Assembly: GCA_963716135.1 (NCBI GenBank)
Contig: OY970289.1
Location: 62,001 to 126,000 of the forward strand
DNA length: 64,000 bases
From: CAVRAW01 sp963716135
GTDB taxonomy: Bacteria > Planctomycetota > Planctomycetia > Pirellulales > JADZDJ01
Direction: 5' to 3'
In this document: piece by piece, positions 28,960 through 38,044 of the stretch
How the letters are laid out: each line of letters starts with the position of its first letter
Numbering within the stretch: position 1 is the stretch's first letter
Made by a program: the position numbers and the translations under genes
Notes under the pieces: model-generated
Database searches by the model: none
What the model saw: the letters and a program-made list of their open reading frames with translations, nothing else
Told to the model about the DNA's origin: nothing

Positions 28960-29981
28960 AATTGATTACCGATTATTTTCGGGAACTCGCGCGCTCCACC
29001 TGGCAAGGCTGGAACCGATTCTGGTTCGCGCCATCCGATCCGGCCACGCTTGGGCTGATTCGCATCCTCGCCGGCGCGATGCTGTTCTACACGCATTTGG
29101 TATGGTCGCTCGATCTGCAAGGTTTCTTCGGACCCAACGGTTGGCTGCCTGCCAGCACTGTCGCCGCACTGCCCGGACACACGCCATTCCAATGGAGCTG
29201 GTTCTACTGGATCAATTCGCCGGTCCTGCTGTGGACGGTTCACATTGCGTGTTTGGTGGTGTTTTTCTTGCTCACGATCGGCTTGTGGAGCAGGGCCACG
29301 TCGATCCTGGCATTTCTGGCCACCGTGGCCTACGCCAACCGCGCCTCGCTGGCGCAGTTCGGGCTGGACGACGCGAATGCCATGCTCGCGCTGTACTTGA
29401 TGATCGGGCCTTGCGGCGCCGCCTACTCGGTGGACAACTGGCTGAAGCGTCGCCGCGCCGGCGGCAAATTGCCCGTCGAACCGCGCATCGGCGCCAACTT
29501 CGCCATCCGCTTGATGCAAGTTCAACTGTGCGTGGTTTATTTCTTCTCCGGCATCGGCAAAGCTCAAGGGCCGCTGTGGTGGAACGGCGATGCCATTTTG
29601 ATGGCCACCGCAAATCTCGAATACCAATCCCTCAGCGCCACCTGGCTGATCCACTATCGCACCCTGGCTTCGCTGCTCACGCACATCACGGTCTTCTGGG
29701 AATTGTCATACTGTGCCCTCGTCTGGCCGCGTCTCACTCGGCCGATTGTGATTGCCCTTGCGTTTGCCGTTCACCTGGGAATCGGCCTGTTCCTGGGCAT
29801 GTGGACCTTCGGCCTGGCGATGTGCTTTGCCAATCTGGCCTTTGTCTCTCCCTGGATTGTGCGGCGCATCATCGATCGCGTGCCGGCGCCGGCGAGCGAA
29901 TCGAACGCTACGGCGACAGGCAAGCCGCAATCTGCTGTGAGCAATCGTGCTCGCGTATTGGCAGAGCGCCAGGCCGTCTAA
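28956..29981 (+). CDS. HTTM-domain integral membrane protein
   Basis: A 341-residue multi-pass protein with about eight hydrophobic segments. It matches the HTTM/vitamin K-dependent gamma-carboxylase-like family: ATLGLIRILAGAMLFYTHLV, the FFGPNGWLP loop, YANRASLAQFGLDDAN, and LCVVYFFSGIGKAQGPLWWNG. HTTM proteins share the membrane fold of gamma-carboxylase, but the carboxylase luminal domain is absent and the bacterial reaction is not established. The GTG start overlaps the upstream stop, so the two genes are translated together. Confidence 0.85.
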   Translation: MKLITDYFRELARSTWQGWNRFWFAPSDPATLGLIRILAGAMLFYTHLVWSLDLQGFFGPNGWLPASTVAALPGHTPFQWSWFYWINSPVLLWTVHIACLVVFFLLTIGLWSRATSILAFLATVAYANRASLAQFGLDDANAMLALYLMIGPCGAAYSVDNWLKRRRAGGKLPVEPRIGANFAIRLMQVQLCVVYFFSGIGKAQGPLWWNGDAILMATANLEYQSLSATWLIHYRTLASLLTHITVFWELSYCALVWPRLTRPIVIALAFAVHLGIGLFLGMWTFGLAMCFANLAFVSPWIVRRIIDRVPAPASESNATATGKPQSAVSNRARVLAERQAV

Positions 29982-30099
29982 TAGCCGGGTTGTAACTCGT
30001 TGCTGCGGCCCGCGTTTCCATGCGGCTCCTTTTCGCCCGCGGGGCAGGGGGGCTATAATGGAGGCTGCCCGCTAAGCTTCGCGCCCTCCTACGGAACCA

Positions 30100-30954
30100 T
30101 TGGTTTTGCAAATCTCTCGCCGTCAGTTTTTGACTGCCACCTGCGCCGCTGTCGGGGCTGCGGGCCTGACGGGCCTGTATGCATGGCGCATCGAGCCCCA
30201 CTGGGTCCAGGTCGTCGAGCGCCGATTGCCTATCGCCCACCTGCCGGCAAACTTGGTCGGAAAAACCCTCGTCCAAATCAGCGACCTGCACGTCGGGCCC
30301 TACGTCGATTCCGAATACATGATCGGCTGCATGCGCCGCGTCTCGGAGCTGAAGCCCGATTGGGTAGTCATCACCGGCGATTTCGTGAGCTACAAGCAGG
30401 CGACTGTCTACGACGAAGTACGCCGCGTGCTCGAGCATCTGGAACGGCCCACTTTTGGCTGTGCCGCCATCTGCGGAAATCACGACTACGGTTGGAACTG
30501 GTCGCAGGTTTCTGTTGCCGATCATTTGGAATGGTTGCTCGGCGGGATGGGCATCGACATGCTTCGCAATCGCGCCGCCAACTTTGGCGGCTTGAACATC
30601 GTTGGGCTTGACGATTATTGGAGCCCTCGATTCAGCCCCAACGAAGTGCTCGCAAAAATCAATCACCAACAAGCGAACCTCGTGCTGTGTCATAATCCTG
30701 ATGTCGTCGATCACCCGATCTGGAATGGCTATCAAGGCTGGATTCTCGCCGGCCACACGCACGGCGGGCAGGTGAAGCCTCCGTTCTTGCCTCCGCCCAT
30801 TTTGCCCGTGACCAACAAACGGTACTCCGCCGGCGATTTCGATCTCTGGGACGGCCGCTGGCTGTACATCAATCGCGGACTGGGACACACGCTGCCCGTG
30901 CGCTTCAATGTGCCGCCGGAAATCACGGTGTTTCGACTGACTGCTCCAGCGTGA
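30100..30954 (+). CDS. Tat-exported calcineurin-like metallophosphoesterase
   Basis: A 284-residue protein of the YaeI-like phosphodiesterase type. Metal-binding motifs appear in order: DLH in ISDLHVGP (near residue 62), GDF, GNHD, and GHTHGGQ. The N-terminus SRRQFLTATCAAVGAAG is a twin-arginine signal. The start is TTG 30100 or TTG 30106; no ATG fits. Enzymes of this group hydrolyse UDP-diacylglucosamine or other phosphodiesters; the substrate cannot be told here. It stands alone, with 118 bases upstream and 147 downstream. Confidence 0.87.
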   Translation: MVLQISRRQFLTATCAAVGAAGLTGLYAWRIEPHWVQVVERRLPIAHLPANLVGKTLVQISDLHVGPYVDSEYMIGCMRRVSELKPDWVVITGDFVSYKQATVYDEVRRVLEHLERPTFGCAAICGNHDYGWNWSQVSVADHLEWLLGGMGIDMLRNRAANFGGLNIVGLDDYWSPRFSPNEVLAKINHQQANLVLCHNPDVVDHPIWNGYQGWILAGHTHGGQVKPPFLPPPILPVTNKRYSAGDFDLWDGRWLYINRGLGHTLPVRFNVPPEITVFRLTAPA

Positions 30955-31101
30955 TGGCCGCATCGAAGCAGGGCAGGGGAGCGCGACAGTTTCGCCGCTG
31001 CGGCAGAATTGCCTCACGTTCGAGTATATTGTTGAGATCTCTTTCGAATGGCGCGCCCCTTCGGGCTGACTTCCATTGTTCTCTTCCAAACGAGGTGACC
31101 C

Positions 31102-31473
31102 ATGAGCATTCATCGATTCCTTGCCGCTGCCTCAATCGCCGCAATGGCGGTCGCAATGGCTGCATTGAGCTCTCCTGCGGCTGCGGACGAGGCTGCCGGG
31201 GCGCGCGGCGATGAACCCAATCCGTTCGAAGGAAAGTATTTGATGATCCGCTTGGATCGCGCCTTGGACGAACATGCGGCCTATCTCAAAGACGCCCGCA
31301 TCACGAAAATTGGCGACGACGTCTTCCTGGCCGGCACTGGATTTACCCTCGGTGCAAAATCGAAATGGTATGCCGGCCGAAATGTCTGGCTTTCGCTGCA
31401 CCACGTCGAGCAGATGTTCGTTTTCGACAGCATGGATGAAATCGAAAAAATGTACGAGAAAGACGATGAATAA
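31102..31473 (+). CDS. Small exported protein, unknown
   Basis: A 123-residue protein with a GAGG six bases upstream of the ATG and a clear signal peptide (LAAASIAAMAVAMAALSSPAAA). The mature part is acidic, about 95 residues, with FLAGTGFTLGAKSKWYAGRNVW as its most ordered-looking stretch (a small beta-barrel is possible). I recognise no family. Confidence 0.7.
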   Translation: MSIHRFLAAASIAAMAVAMAALSSPAAADEAAGARGDEPNPFEGKYLMIRLDRALDEHAAYLKDARITKIGDDVFLAGTGFTLGAKSKWYAGRNVWLSLHHVEQMFVFDSMDEIEKMYEKDDE

Positions 31474-31595
31474 TCGGTACGCTGCCGCGCAATGGCCAGC
31501 GGATTCGCGCCGCTTTAACTTGCCGCCCGTGCGAACCAGAACGTATACTGATGGGTCTAATTCATAACGGATTTTGATCATCCAAGGAGTCTTTC

Positions 31596-32615
31596 GTGCC
31601 TGAATCGATTGCCATCGTCGGCGCCACCGGCGCAGTGGGGCGCATCATCTTGCAATTGCTCGAAGAGCGCAAGTTTCCGTATTCGCGCATCAAGTTTCTG
31701 GCCTCCAGCCGTTCCGCCGGCAAGCAAATCACCTTCCGCGGACAAGAGCACACGGTCGAAAAGCTCGAGCCCGATGCGTTCAACGGCGTGGATATTGCCA
31801 TCGGCAGCACCCCCGACGAAGTGGCCAAGGAGTTCGTGCCCTGGGCCGTGGAGCGCGGCTGCACGGTCGTGGACGAAAGCGGCTACTGGCGCATGAATCC
31901 CGACGTGCCCCTGGTAATTCCCGAAGTGAATCCCGACGCCGTTTTGAATCACAAAGGCATCATCGCCAGCCCGAATTGCTCCACCACGCAGTTGGTCGTC
32001 GCCATCAAGCCGCTGCACGATGCGGCGCGCGTGAAGCGCGTGGTCGTCAGCACCTATCAAGCCACCAGCGGGGCGGGACTCGCCGGCTGCCGCGACCTGG
32101 AAAACAGCACCAAGGCCAAGATCTCCGGCGGCCAGCACACGAACGAAACCTTCGCCTACGACATCGCTTTCAATCTGATTCCGCAGATCGGTGGCCCCAA
32201 GTACAAGGGCTATACCTCTGAAGAGATGAAGATGGTGCTCGAGACTCGCAAAATCATCGGCGACGAATCGATTCAGGTCTGCCCGACCTGCGTGCGCGTG
32301 CCGGTTTCCAACTGCCACAGCGAAAGCATTCTGGTCGAAACGGAAAAGAAGCTGACGGTCGAAAAGGCGCGCGAACTGTTCGCCAACGCTCCGGGCATCA
32401 CCGTCGTCGATGATTTGGAGCGCAAACAATACCCCATGCCCAACGACTGCGACGGCAGCGACGAGGTGTTCATCGGCCGCATCCGCGAAGACATCTCCAG
32501 CCCCAACGGCCTGGCGTTCTGGTGCGTCAGCGACAACTTGCGCAAAGGCGCCGCCACCAACGCTGTGCAAATTGCCGAATTGCTGGTGAAAGCGAAGTCG
32601 CTGCAGAACGTGTGA
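31596..32615 (+). CDS. asd: Aspartate-semialdehyde dehydrogenase
   Basis: A 339-residue enzyme that reduces aspartyl phosphate to aspartate semialdehyde with NADPH, the branch point to lysine/diaminopimelate, threonine and methionine. The Rossmann motif GATGAVGR is at residues 9-16. Catalytic Cys128 sits in SPNCSTTQ, and the substrate-binding GGQHTNE region follows. GTG start is certain: AAGGAG lies six bases upstream. Length is normal. Diaminopimelate supply fits the presence of a SEDS polymerase in the window. Confidence 0.95.
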   Translation: MPESIAIVGATGAVGRIILQLLEERKFPYSRIKFLASSRSAGKQITFRGQEHTVEKLEPDAFNGVDIAIGSTPDEVAKEFVPWAVERGCTVVDESGYWRMNPDVPLVIPEVNPDAVLNHKGIIASPNCSTTQLVVAIKPLHDAARVKRVVVSTYQATSGAGLAGCRDLENSTKAKISGGQHTNETFAYDIAFNLIPQIGGPKYKGYTSEEMKMVLETRKIIGDESIQVCPTCVRVPVSNCHSESILVETEKKLTVEKARELFANAPGITVVDDLERKQYPMPNDCDGSDEVFIGRIREDISSPNGLAFWCVSDNLRKGAATNAVQIAELLVKAKSLQNV

Positions 32616-32621
32616 ACGAAG

Positions 32622-32716
32622 AATGACTAAATGACTGAATGACTAAATTTCTAAATGAGCAAACGCGGCATCATCGATCATTCAGTCATTTAGGCCTTTC
32701 GTCATTTAGTCATTTA
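32622..32716. repeat. Inverted array of 8-nt units (ATGACTAA class)
   Basis: The left arm is four to five 8-nt units ATGACTAA/ATGACTGA from 32622; the right arm, ending 32716, has TTAGTCAT-like units. It fills the 105-base gap between asd (stop 32615) and truA (GTG 32721). The unit is 8 nt rather than 7 but the layout is the same as the other arrays. Confidence 0.87.
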
Positions 32717-32720
32717 CCCT

Positions 32721-33471
32721 GTGCCTCGCACTCTCAAACTCACGCTCGCTTACGACGGCACCGACTTCGCCGGCTGGCAGATCCAGGCCAACAATCAGCG
32801 CACCTTGCAGGGAACGCTGGAAGACACGCTAGCCAAGGTGACGGGCCAATTCTCGCGCGTCTTCGCCAGCGGCCGCACCGACGCCGGCGTGCATGCGCTA
32901 GGGCAGGTGGTCAGTTTCGATACCCAGAGCGAGCTGCCGCTGGAGGTTTTTCAGAAGGCTCTCAATGCCGAGTTGCCGCGCGACGTGGCCGTGATTTCCG
33001 TCGAAGAAGCCCCGCGCGGCTTCAGCGCTCGCAGCGACGCCAAGCGCAAACGCTATCGCTACGTGCTCCAAGACGGCCCCGTGCGCAATGTCTTCCAATT
33101 GCGCTACGCCTGGCATTTGTTTCAGCGGATGGATGTCGCTGCGATGAGCAGGGGGCGCAGCGCTCGTGGGCCTGCACGATTTCGCCAGCTTCCAAACCAG
33201 CGGCTCGGAGCGCGAAACCACCCAGCGCACCATTTTCGCCATCGACATTTGCCGTTGCAACGCGCCCAACGACAACCTGATTCACATTGAAGTCGAAGCG
33301 GATGGCTTTCTGTACAACATGGTGCGCAACATCGTCGGCACGCTCGTGGAAGTCGGAAGGGGGAAGCAGCCCGATTCGTGGCCGGCCGAAGTGCTCCTGG
33401 CGCGCAACCGCCGCGAAGCAGGCAACACCGCGCCGCCGCAGGGCCTGTTTCTCCTGTGCGTACAATACTGA
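32721..33471 (+). CDS. truA: tRNA pseudouridine(38-40) synthase (frame break)
   Basis: TruA modifies uridines 38-40 in the anticodon arm. Motifs: LTLAYDGTDFAGWQ, the catalytic-Asp loop ASGRTDAGVHALGQV, and FSARSDAKRKRYRYVL. The frame breaks in the GGGGG run near 33150. Removing one G gives SRGAALVGLHDFASF and joins to the second frame, with FLYNMVRNIVGTLVEVGRG and ending at 33471. Reconstructed length is about 249 residues, normal for TruA. The start is GTG immediately after a repeat array, without a visible ribosome site. Confidence 0.9.
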
Positions 33472-33472
33472 C

Positions 33473-33547
33473 AGACCAAATGACCAATGACCAATGACGC
33501 AAATCTCCGCGGAGCGTTTGGTCATTGGTGCTTGGTCATTGGTCATT
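33473..33547. repeat. Inverted array of 7-nt units (TGACCAA class, copy 3)
   Basis: The left arm has three TGACCAA units from about 33481, preceded by a degenerate one two bases after the truA stop. The right arm ends at 33547 with TTGGTCA units. The centre carries a short palindrome (CTCCGCGGAG). Same class as 12106 and 18896. Confidence 0.88.
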
Positions 33548-33616
33548 CCTTCTTCAAATGCGTTCGATTAAGCTATCGTTTTCGGCGCAAACTCTAATTT
33601 TTGAGGCATCCAGCAC

Positions 33617-34492
33617 GTGGCGTGGTCGGCACATGATCGAGTCGGCTCGTATCGGCTCTTGTCGCTGGTTGGCACCGGCCGCAGTTGCCAGGTCTGGGAG
33701 GCCATCAACGACACCACGCACCAGCGGCTGGCGCTGAAAATCCTCACCCAGGAATTCGCCGAGGACAAAGAGCAGGTCGCATTTCTCAAGCACGAGTACG
33801 GCGTCGGTCACGGACTCAATCATCCCAACGTGATGCACATCTACGAATTCGGCGTCCGCAGCAACGCGACTTTCCTAGCAATGGACTTGTTCGCCGCACA
33901 GAACGTCAAGCAATTGATCCTGCAGGGGGTCGAACATATCGCCTATCTGGCTCAATCCATCGCCGAACAATCCGCCGCCGGGCTGGGATACCTGCACAGC
34001 CGCGGATGGGTGCACCGCGACGTCAAGCCCGATAATTTTCTGATCAACAAGAAAGGGGAAGTGAAGCTCATCGACTTCGCCCTGGCAGAACGCAGCAAAG
34101 GATTCTTGGGCAAGTTGCTGTCAAGAAAGTCGAAAATCCAGGGCACTCGCAGCTACATGTCGCCGGAGCAAATCCGCGGCCGCGGCGTCGATCCCCGATC
34201 CGACATTTACAGCCTCGGCTGCATGTTGTACGAATTGATTGGAGGCAAACCGCCGTTCACCGGCCAATCGACGCAAGAATTGCTGAGCAAACACCTGACC
34301 GCCGGTGCGCCTGCGGTGATGGGGGGCGGCGGCCGTGAAGTGACTCCCGAATTTTCGCAACTCTTGAAGAAGATGATCGCCAAGAAACCACAGGATCGTC
34401 CACCTTCGATGGACGACGTCGTCTCGGCCCTGCGCGGAATTAAAATCTTCCACCGCACGCCCCAGCCGCCGACCGCCCAAAAGAAAAGCTGA
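33617..34492 (+). CDS. Ser/Thr protein kinase with DFA instead of DFG
   Basis: A 291-residue Hanks-type kinase consisting of the kinase domain alone, with no membrane helix or sensor domain. Gly-rich loop GTGRSCQV (residues 19-26), Lys41, catalytic HRDVKPDN (133-140) and SPEQ are present. The Mg-binding DFG motif reads DFA (153-155). The catalytic Asp135 and metal Asp153 are kept, so activity is plausible but the activation-loop switch may differ. GTG start, 70 bases after a repeat array. The neighbours (truA, accA) give no hint of the target. Confidence 0.88.
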   Translation: MAWSAHDRVGSYRLLSLVGTGRSCQVWEAINDTTHQRLALKILTQEFAEDKEQVAFLKHEYGVGHGLNHPNVMHIYEFGVRSNATFLAMDLFAAQNVKQLILQGVEHIAYLAQSIAEQSAAGLGYLHSRGWVHRDVKPDNFLINKKGEVKLIDFALAERSKGFLGKLLSRKSKIQGTRSYMSPEQIRGRGVDPRSDIYSLGCMLYELIGGKPPFTGQSTQELLSKHLTAGAPAVMGGGGREVTPEFSQLLKKMIAKKPQDRPPSMDDVVSALRGIKIFHRTPQPPTAQKKS

Positions 34493-34524
34493 CGCGCGAC
34501 ACCCCTGAACCCGAACCCCTCCGC

Positions 34525-35511
34525 ATGCCCGCCACGCTCCACCGACTGTCGTTCGAGAAGCCGATCTACGATCTGGAAGATCAGATCGCCGCATTGGAGG
34601 CCGACTCCGCCGGCAAGGGCCAGCGCTCCGACGAAGTCAGCCGCTTGCGTCGCGAAGTCAGCGATTTGAAACGAAAGATCTTCGGCAATCTCGCCCCGTG
34701 GCAAACGGTCGAAGTGGCGCGCCATCCCGATCGTCCGATGACCAGCGACTATCTTTCACTGGTCTTCGAGGAGTTCGTCGAGCTGCACGGCGACAAGTCG
34801 TTCGGCGACGATCCCGCCATCCGCACAGGCTTCGCCAAGCTCGATCAGTTCAAAGTGGTCGTCATCGGCCATCAAAAAGGCAAAACGCTCAAAGAGCGCA
34901 ACGCCTGCCACTTCGGCTGCGCTCATCCCGAGGGCTACCGCAAGGCCATGGCCAAAATGAAGATGGCCGCCAAGTACGGCCTGCCGGTGATCTGCCTGAT
35001 CGACACGCCCGGCGCGTATCCCGGCGTGGGGGCCGAGGAGCGCGGCCAGGCCCAAGTCATCGCCGAAAGCATGTTCCTCATGTCGCAACTGCGCACGCCC
35101 ATCATCTGCGTGGTGATTGGGGAAGGGGGCTCCGGCGGCGCCTTGGGCATCGGCCTTGGCGACAAAGTCGCCGTCCTGGAACACGCCTACTACTCGGTCA
35201 TCAGTCCCGAGGGTTGCGCCGGCATCCTCTGGAAGAGCGCCGACTACAAAGAACAGGCTGCCCAGGCGCTGCGAATCACTGCCCGCGACTTGCTGAAGCT
35301 CGGCGTGATCGACGACATGGTGGATGAGCCACTAGGGGGGGCTCACAGGGATCTACAGCAGATGGCGCTGCGACTGAAAATCTATTTGATTCGCTCCCTG
35401 CGCGAGTTGGCCCCCAAGCCGATCGACGAGTTGCTCACCGCCCGCTACGAAAAGTTCCGCCGCATGGGAGTCTTCCTGGAGCCGTCTCACGAAGAGCGCA
35501 ATGGCGGATGA
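34525..35511 (+). CDS. accA: Acetyl-CoA carboxylase carboxyltransferase subunit alpha
   Basis: A 328-residue subunit that, with AccD, transfers carboxyl from biotin to acetyl-CoA in the first step of fatty-acid synthesis. Typical N-terminal helical LEDQIAALEA region, HPDRPMTSDYL, GFAKLDQFKVVVIGHQKGK, LIDTPGAYPGVGAEERGQ, GEGGSGGALGIG and SPEGCAGILWK are all present in order. No Zn ribbon, so AccA and AccD are separate. Length is normal and no break is visible. Confidence 0.96.
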   Translation: MPATLHRLSFEKPIYDLEDQIAALEADSAGKGQRSDEVSRLRREVSDLKRKIFGNLAPWQTVEVARHPDRPMTSDYLSLVFEEFVELHGDKSFGDDPAIRTGFAKLDQFKVVVIGHQKGKTLKERNACHFGCAHPEGYRKAMAKMKMAAKYGLPVICLIDTPGAYPGVGAEERGQAQVIAESMFLMSQLRTPIICVVIGEGGSGGALGIGLGDKVAVLEHAYYSVISPEGCAGILWKSADYKEQAAQALRITARDLLKLGVIDDMVDEPLGGAHRDLQQMALRLKIYLIRSLRELAPKPIDELLTARYEKFRRMGVFLEPSHEERNGG

Positions 35512-35740
35512 GATTTCAATCGCGAAGGAAAAAATTCGAGCTCGCAGGGCGCTGCAAATTTCGCCGACGCAAACCAAAATCGGACCCTGGCGCCAACGTC
35601 CGATAATGTCTCTTATGTTCGGTAAGAGTGCGTTTTTCTAGCGGCAATTACGCGATTCGCAAACGCCGGACGTCTCCAGAGTCATCCGCCCCATCGATCG
35701 TGCAACCTGGGGCTTCCTATTGAAGAAAATTCCGGCCGCA

Positions 35741-36348
35741 TTATTTCCAGAGGCCATCCGTCGCCGCGTTGCGCGGACCCGACGGAACGAGCTTTTGCAA
35801 ATCCTGCTCCAAGGGCGCGTTGGGTTGATACGGCTGATTGGGATCCAGCCGGTCTTCGATTTTCTGCAGGTAGGGCTGGAGCACCTGGTGGATTTCCTTG
35901 GGCATCACCGTTTCGGCCTTGTCCAGGACCAGCGCGATGTAATGCCCCGACTTGGTGGCCAGAATGTGATCCCGCAGCGCTTCCGATAGGCCCACGGCGA
36001 AAAAGGTGATCGCCACGCACAACAGCCCCCCTTTCACAGCCCCAAATAGCGCGCCGACCTGGTGGTCGAAATCTCGCAGCTTGATCCGGTCCAGAAAGCC
36101 CGCCACCAGCCGGAACGCCAGCCATACGGCGATCGAAGTTCCCACGTAAATCGCCAGCATCGCCACGAAGCGATTATATGGCGCGGTCTGGCTGAACAGC
36201 GGCGCCAATTGCGCCTGTATTTCAGCGCCAGGTAATAGCTGAGCACCAGCGAGGCCAGGGAGGCCAACTGCCATGCCATCCCCTTCCACAGGCCCATCAG
36301 CGTGGCCAGCCCCAGCACGGCGAGCATCAGTATGTCGTACCAATCCAT
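35741..36348 (-). CDS. CvpA-family membrane protein (frame break)
   Basis: Starts MDWYDILMLAVLGLATLMGLWKG (ATG at 36348), the usual CvpA opening, with four hydrophobic segments including YNRFVAMLAIYVGTSIAVWLAF and GGLLCVAITFFAVGLSE. A one-base shift near 36220 connects the start frame to the C-terminal frame ending at 35741. About 200 residues, normal for CvpA. Family members affect colicin V production, envelope homeostasis or cell shape in other bacteria; the role here is open. Convergent with accA across 229 bases in which I see no gene. Confidence 0.8.
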
Positions 36349-36571
36349 GTGTACCCCAACGTTTAACCGCGACGCGAAGTCTTCGTAGCGGAGCGCGTGC
36401 CGCAACCAAAAGGCCGCGAATTGTATCGCCCACCCCATGGCCGACGAATACCAATTTCATTGGGGCAATCGAGGCAGCGTCGGTCGCCCCGCCAGCATCC
36501 TCTATTCGCCGGCGCACGATTGATCTTGGGCAAAATTCCCCCCACCGATACCCTTCCGCCGTTCTGACTCG

Positions 36572-36592
36572 TGAACCCTGAACTCTGTACCC
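36572..36592. repeat. Single-arm 7-nt array (TGAACCC class)
   Basis: Three 7-nt units (TGAACCC, TGAACTC, TGTACCC) end five bases before ATG 36597. No opposing arm is visible. Confidence 0.7.
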
Positions 36593-36596
36593 TGCC

Positions 36597-37343
36597 ATGG
36601 CCGGCTTCAAAACTCACATCGGCACCAGCACTGTCCTAGGCATCGGCTACGCCGCCGGCGCTTACGGACTGTTCCATCTGCCGCCGCCGACTTGCGTCCT
36701 GGCCGGCGGATTGTGCAGCGTCTCCGGCATGCTCCCCGATCTCGACAGCGGGCCGGGCCGTCCGCTGCGCGAGAGCATGGCCTTTGCCGCCGCGGTGGTG
36801 CCCATGGCGATGGTCGATCGCTTCAAAGCGATGGGCATGTCGCTGGAATCGATCATTCTCGCCGGCGGGGCAATCTATTTGCTCATACGCTTCGGCATGG
36901 CGGCGCTACTGCGCCACTACACCGTGCACCGCGGCATGTTCCACAGCCTGCCCGCCGCAGCCATCGCCGCAGAAACCGTTTTCCTCGTGTTCGGCAGCGA
37001 GCAACTTAATTTGCGGTATTTTGTCGCCGGCGGCGCACTGTTGGGCTTCATGTCGCACTTGATTCTTGATGAGATCTGGAGCATCGATTTTTCTCGCGGC
37101 CGGTTTCACCTCAAAAGTTCGTTCGGCACGGCCATGAAGTTTTGGGGAAACAGCATCGGCCCCAATCTGCTGACCTACGCCTTGGTCGCCGCGCTGACGT
37201 TTTCAGCGCTGGAAGACCCGACCTGGATGGACCACCTCAAGGCGCACGTAAAGCAAGGCCAGCAAGTTGCCGAGCGCCTTTTGGACAAACTGGGCGTCGA
37301 TACCGACAATACGCCGGCGCCCGCGGTCGCCCCCCGTCGCTAG
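36597..37343 (+). CDS. DUF457/YdjM-like membrane-bound metal-dependent hydrolase
   Basis: A 248-residue protein with about four membrane segments. Potential metal ligands are spread as in the LexA-regulated YdjM/DUF457 group: FKTHIGTS, GMLPDLDS, TVHRGMFHSLP and SHLILDEIWS. The C-terminus is polar. Catalytic activity for this group is predicted, not well characterised. Convergent with dtd. Confidence 0.77.
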   Translation: MAGFKTHIGTSTVLGIGYAAGAYGLFHLPPPTCVLAGGLCSVSGMLPDLDSGPGRPLRESMAFAAAVVPMAMVDRFKAMGMSLESIILAGGAIYLLIRFGMAALLRHYTVHRGMFHSLPAAAIAAETVFLVFGSEQLNLRYFVAGGALLGFMSHLILDEIWSIDFSRGRFHLKSSFGTAMKFWGNSIGPNLLTYALVAALTFSALEDPTWMDHLKAHVKQGQQVAERLLDKLGVDTDNTPAPAVAPRR

Positions 37344-37360
37344 CGCCGCCGTACTCGCCA

Positions 37361-37380
37361 CCGGGCTGAGGACAGCCCGG
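37361..37380. terminator. Perfect 8-bp hairpin between convergent genes
   Basis: CCGGGCTG and CAGCCCGG with a four-base AGGA loop, midway between the DUF457-like stop (37343) and the dtd stop (37386). No T-run on the plus side; GAACAG plus a T6 run lies in the dtd 3' end. Could serve both strands. Confidence 0.55.
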
Positions 37381-37385
37381 CTCTG

Positions 37386-37835
37386 CTAGAACAGTTTTTT
37401 GCTGTCCAGCAGCAGCGTCACCGGCCCATCGTTGACCAGCATCACGTCCATGTGCTCGCGGAAGCGCCCCGTCTCGACGGTGATGCCCAGCGCTCGCACG
37501 GCGCTGACAAACAATTGATACAAGCGATCGGCTTCCTCCGGCGGCGCAGCCTCGATGAAACTCGGCCTCCGCCCCTTGCGGCAATCGCCCAACAGCGTGA
37601 ACTGGCTGATCACCAACATCCCTCCGCCCGCTTCGGCCAGCGAGCGATTCATCTTTCCCGCCTCGTCGTTGAAGATCCGCAGCTCGGCAACTTTCTGCGC
37701 CAATTGACGGGCATCATCCTCCGAGTCGCCGCCCGCCACCCCCAACAGCACCAGTAGCCCGCGCTCAATCCGCCCGGCGACTTCACCGGCCACAGTCACC
37801 TGGGCCTGGCTGACACGTTGAACGCAAGCGCACAT
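37386..37835 (-). CDS. dtd: D-aminoacyl-tRNA deacylase
   Basis: A 149-residue DTD that hydrolyses D-aminoacyl-tRNAs as part of translational proofreading. Motifs: CVQRVSQAQVTV at the start, GLLVLLGV, KVAELRIFNDEAGKMNRS, the catalytic SQFTLLGD (usually SQFTL) and the Gly-cis-Pro-type NDGPVTLLL at the end (VNDGPVT). ATG at 37835 is chosen because it gives the normal family start; the longer frame to 38099 would translate the repeat array. Confidence 0.93.
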   Translation of the reverse strand: MCACVQRVSQAQVTVAGEVAGRIERGLLVLLGVAGGDSEDDARQLAQKVAELRIFNDEAGKMNRSLAEAGGGMLVISQFTLLGDCRKGRRPSFIEAAPPEEADRLYQLFVSAVRALGITVETGRFREHMDVMLVNDGPVTLLLDSKKLF

Positions 37836-37888
37836 GTCGATGTCTCGGGGCGAGAGAGAAGATTGCAGTTTGATCGTAATGGAAGCAA

Positions 37889-37968
37889 GAAGATGAGAAA
37901 AGGAGAAGATGAGAAGAGGAGACAAAATCAAGTTTCCTCTTCTCATCTTCTGCTCTTCTCCTCTTCTA
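37889..37968. repeat. Inverted array of 8-nt units (AAGATGAG class, copy 1)
   Basis: Left arm 37889-37923 is four purine-rich 8-nt units (AAGATGAG, AAAAGGAG, AAGAGGAG); right arm 37933-37968 is the pyrimidine-rich complement. It lies between the divergent starts of dtd and the ZIP gene, unlike most other arrays, which sit downstream of a gene. Confidence 0.85.
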
Positions 37969-38044
37969 GTCTTGAAATCAATCCACCGTCGATCCATATT
38001 GACTACTTGTTGCATCTGCATCTCTATGGCATCTAACGCTGCCC

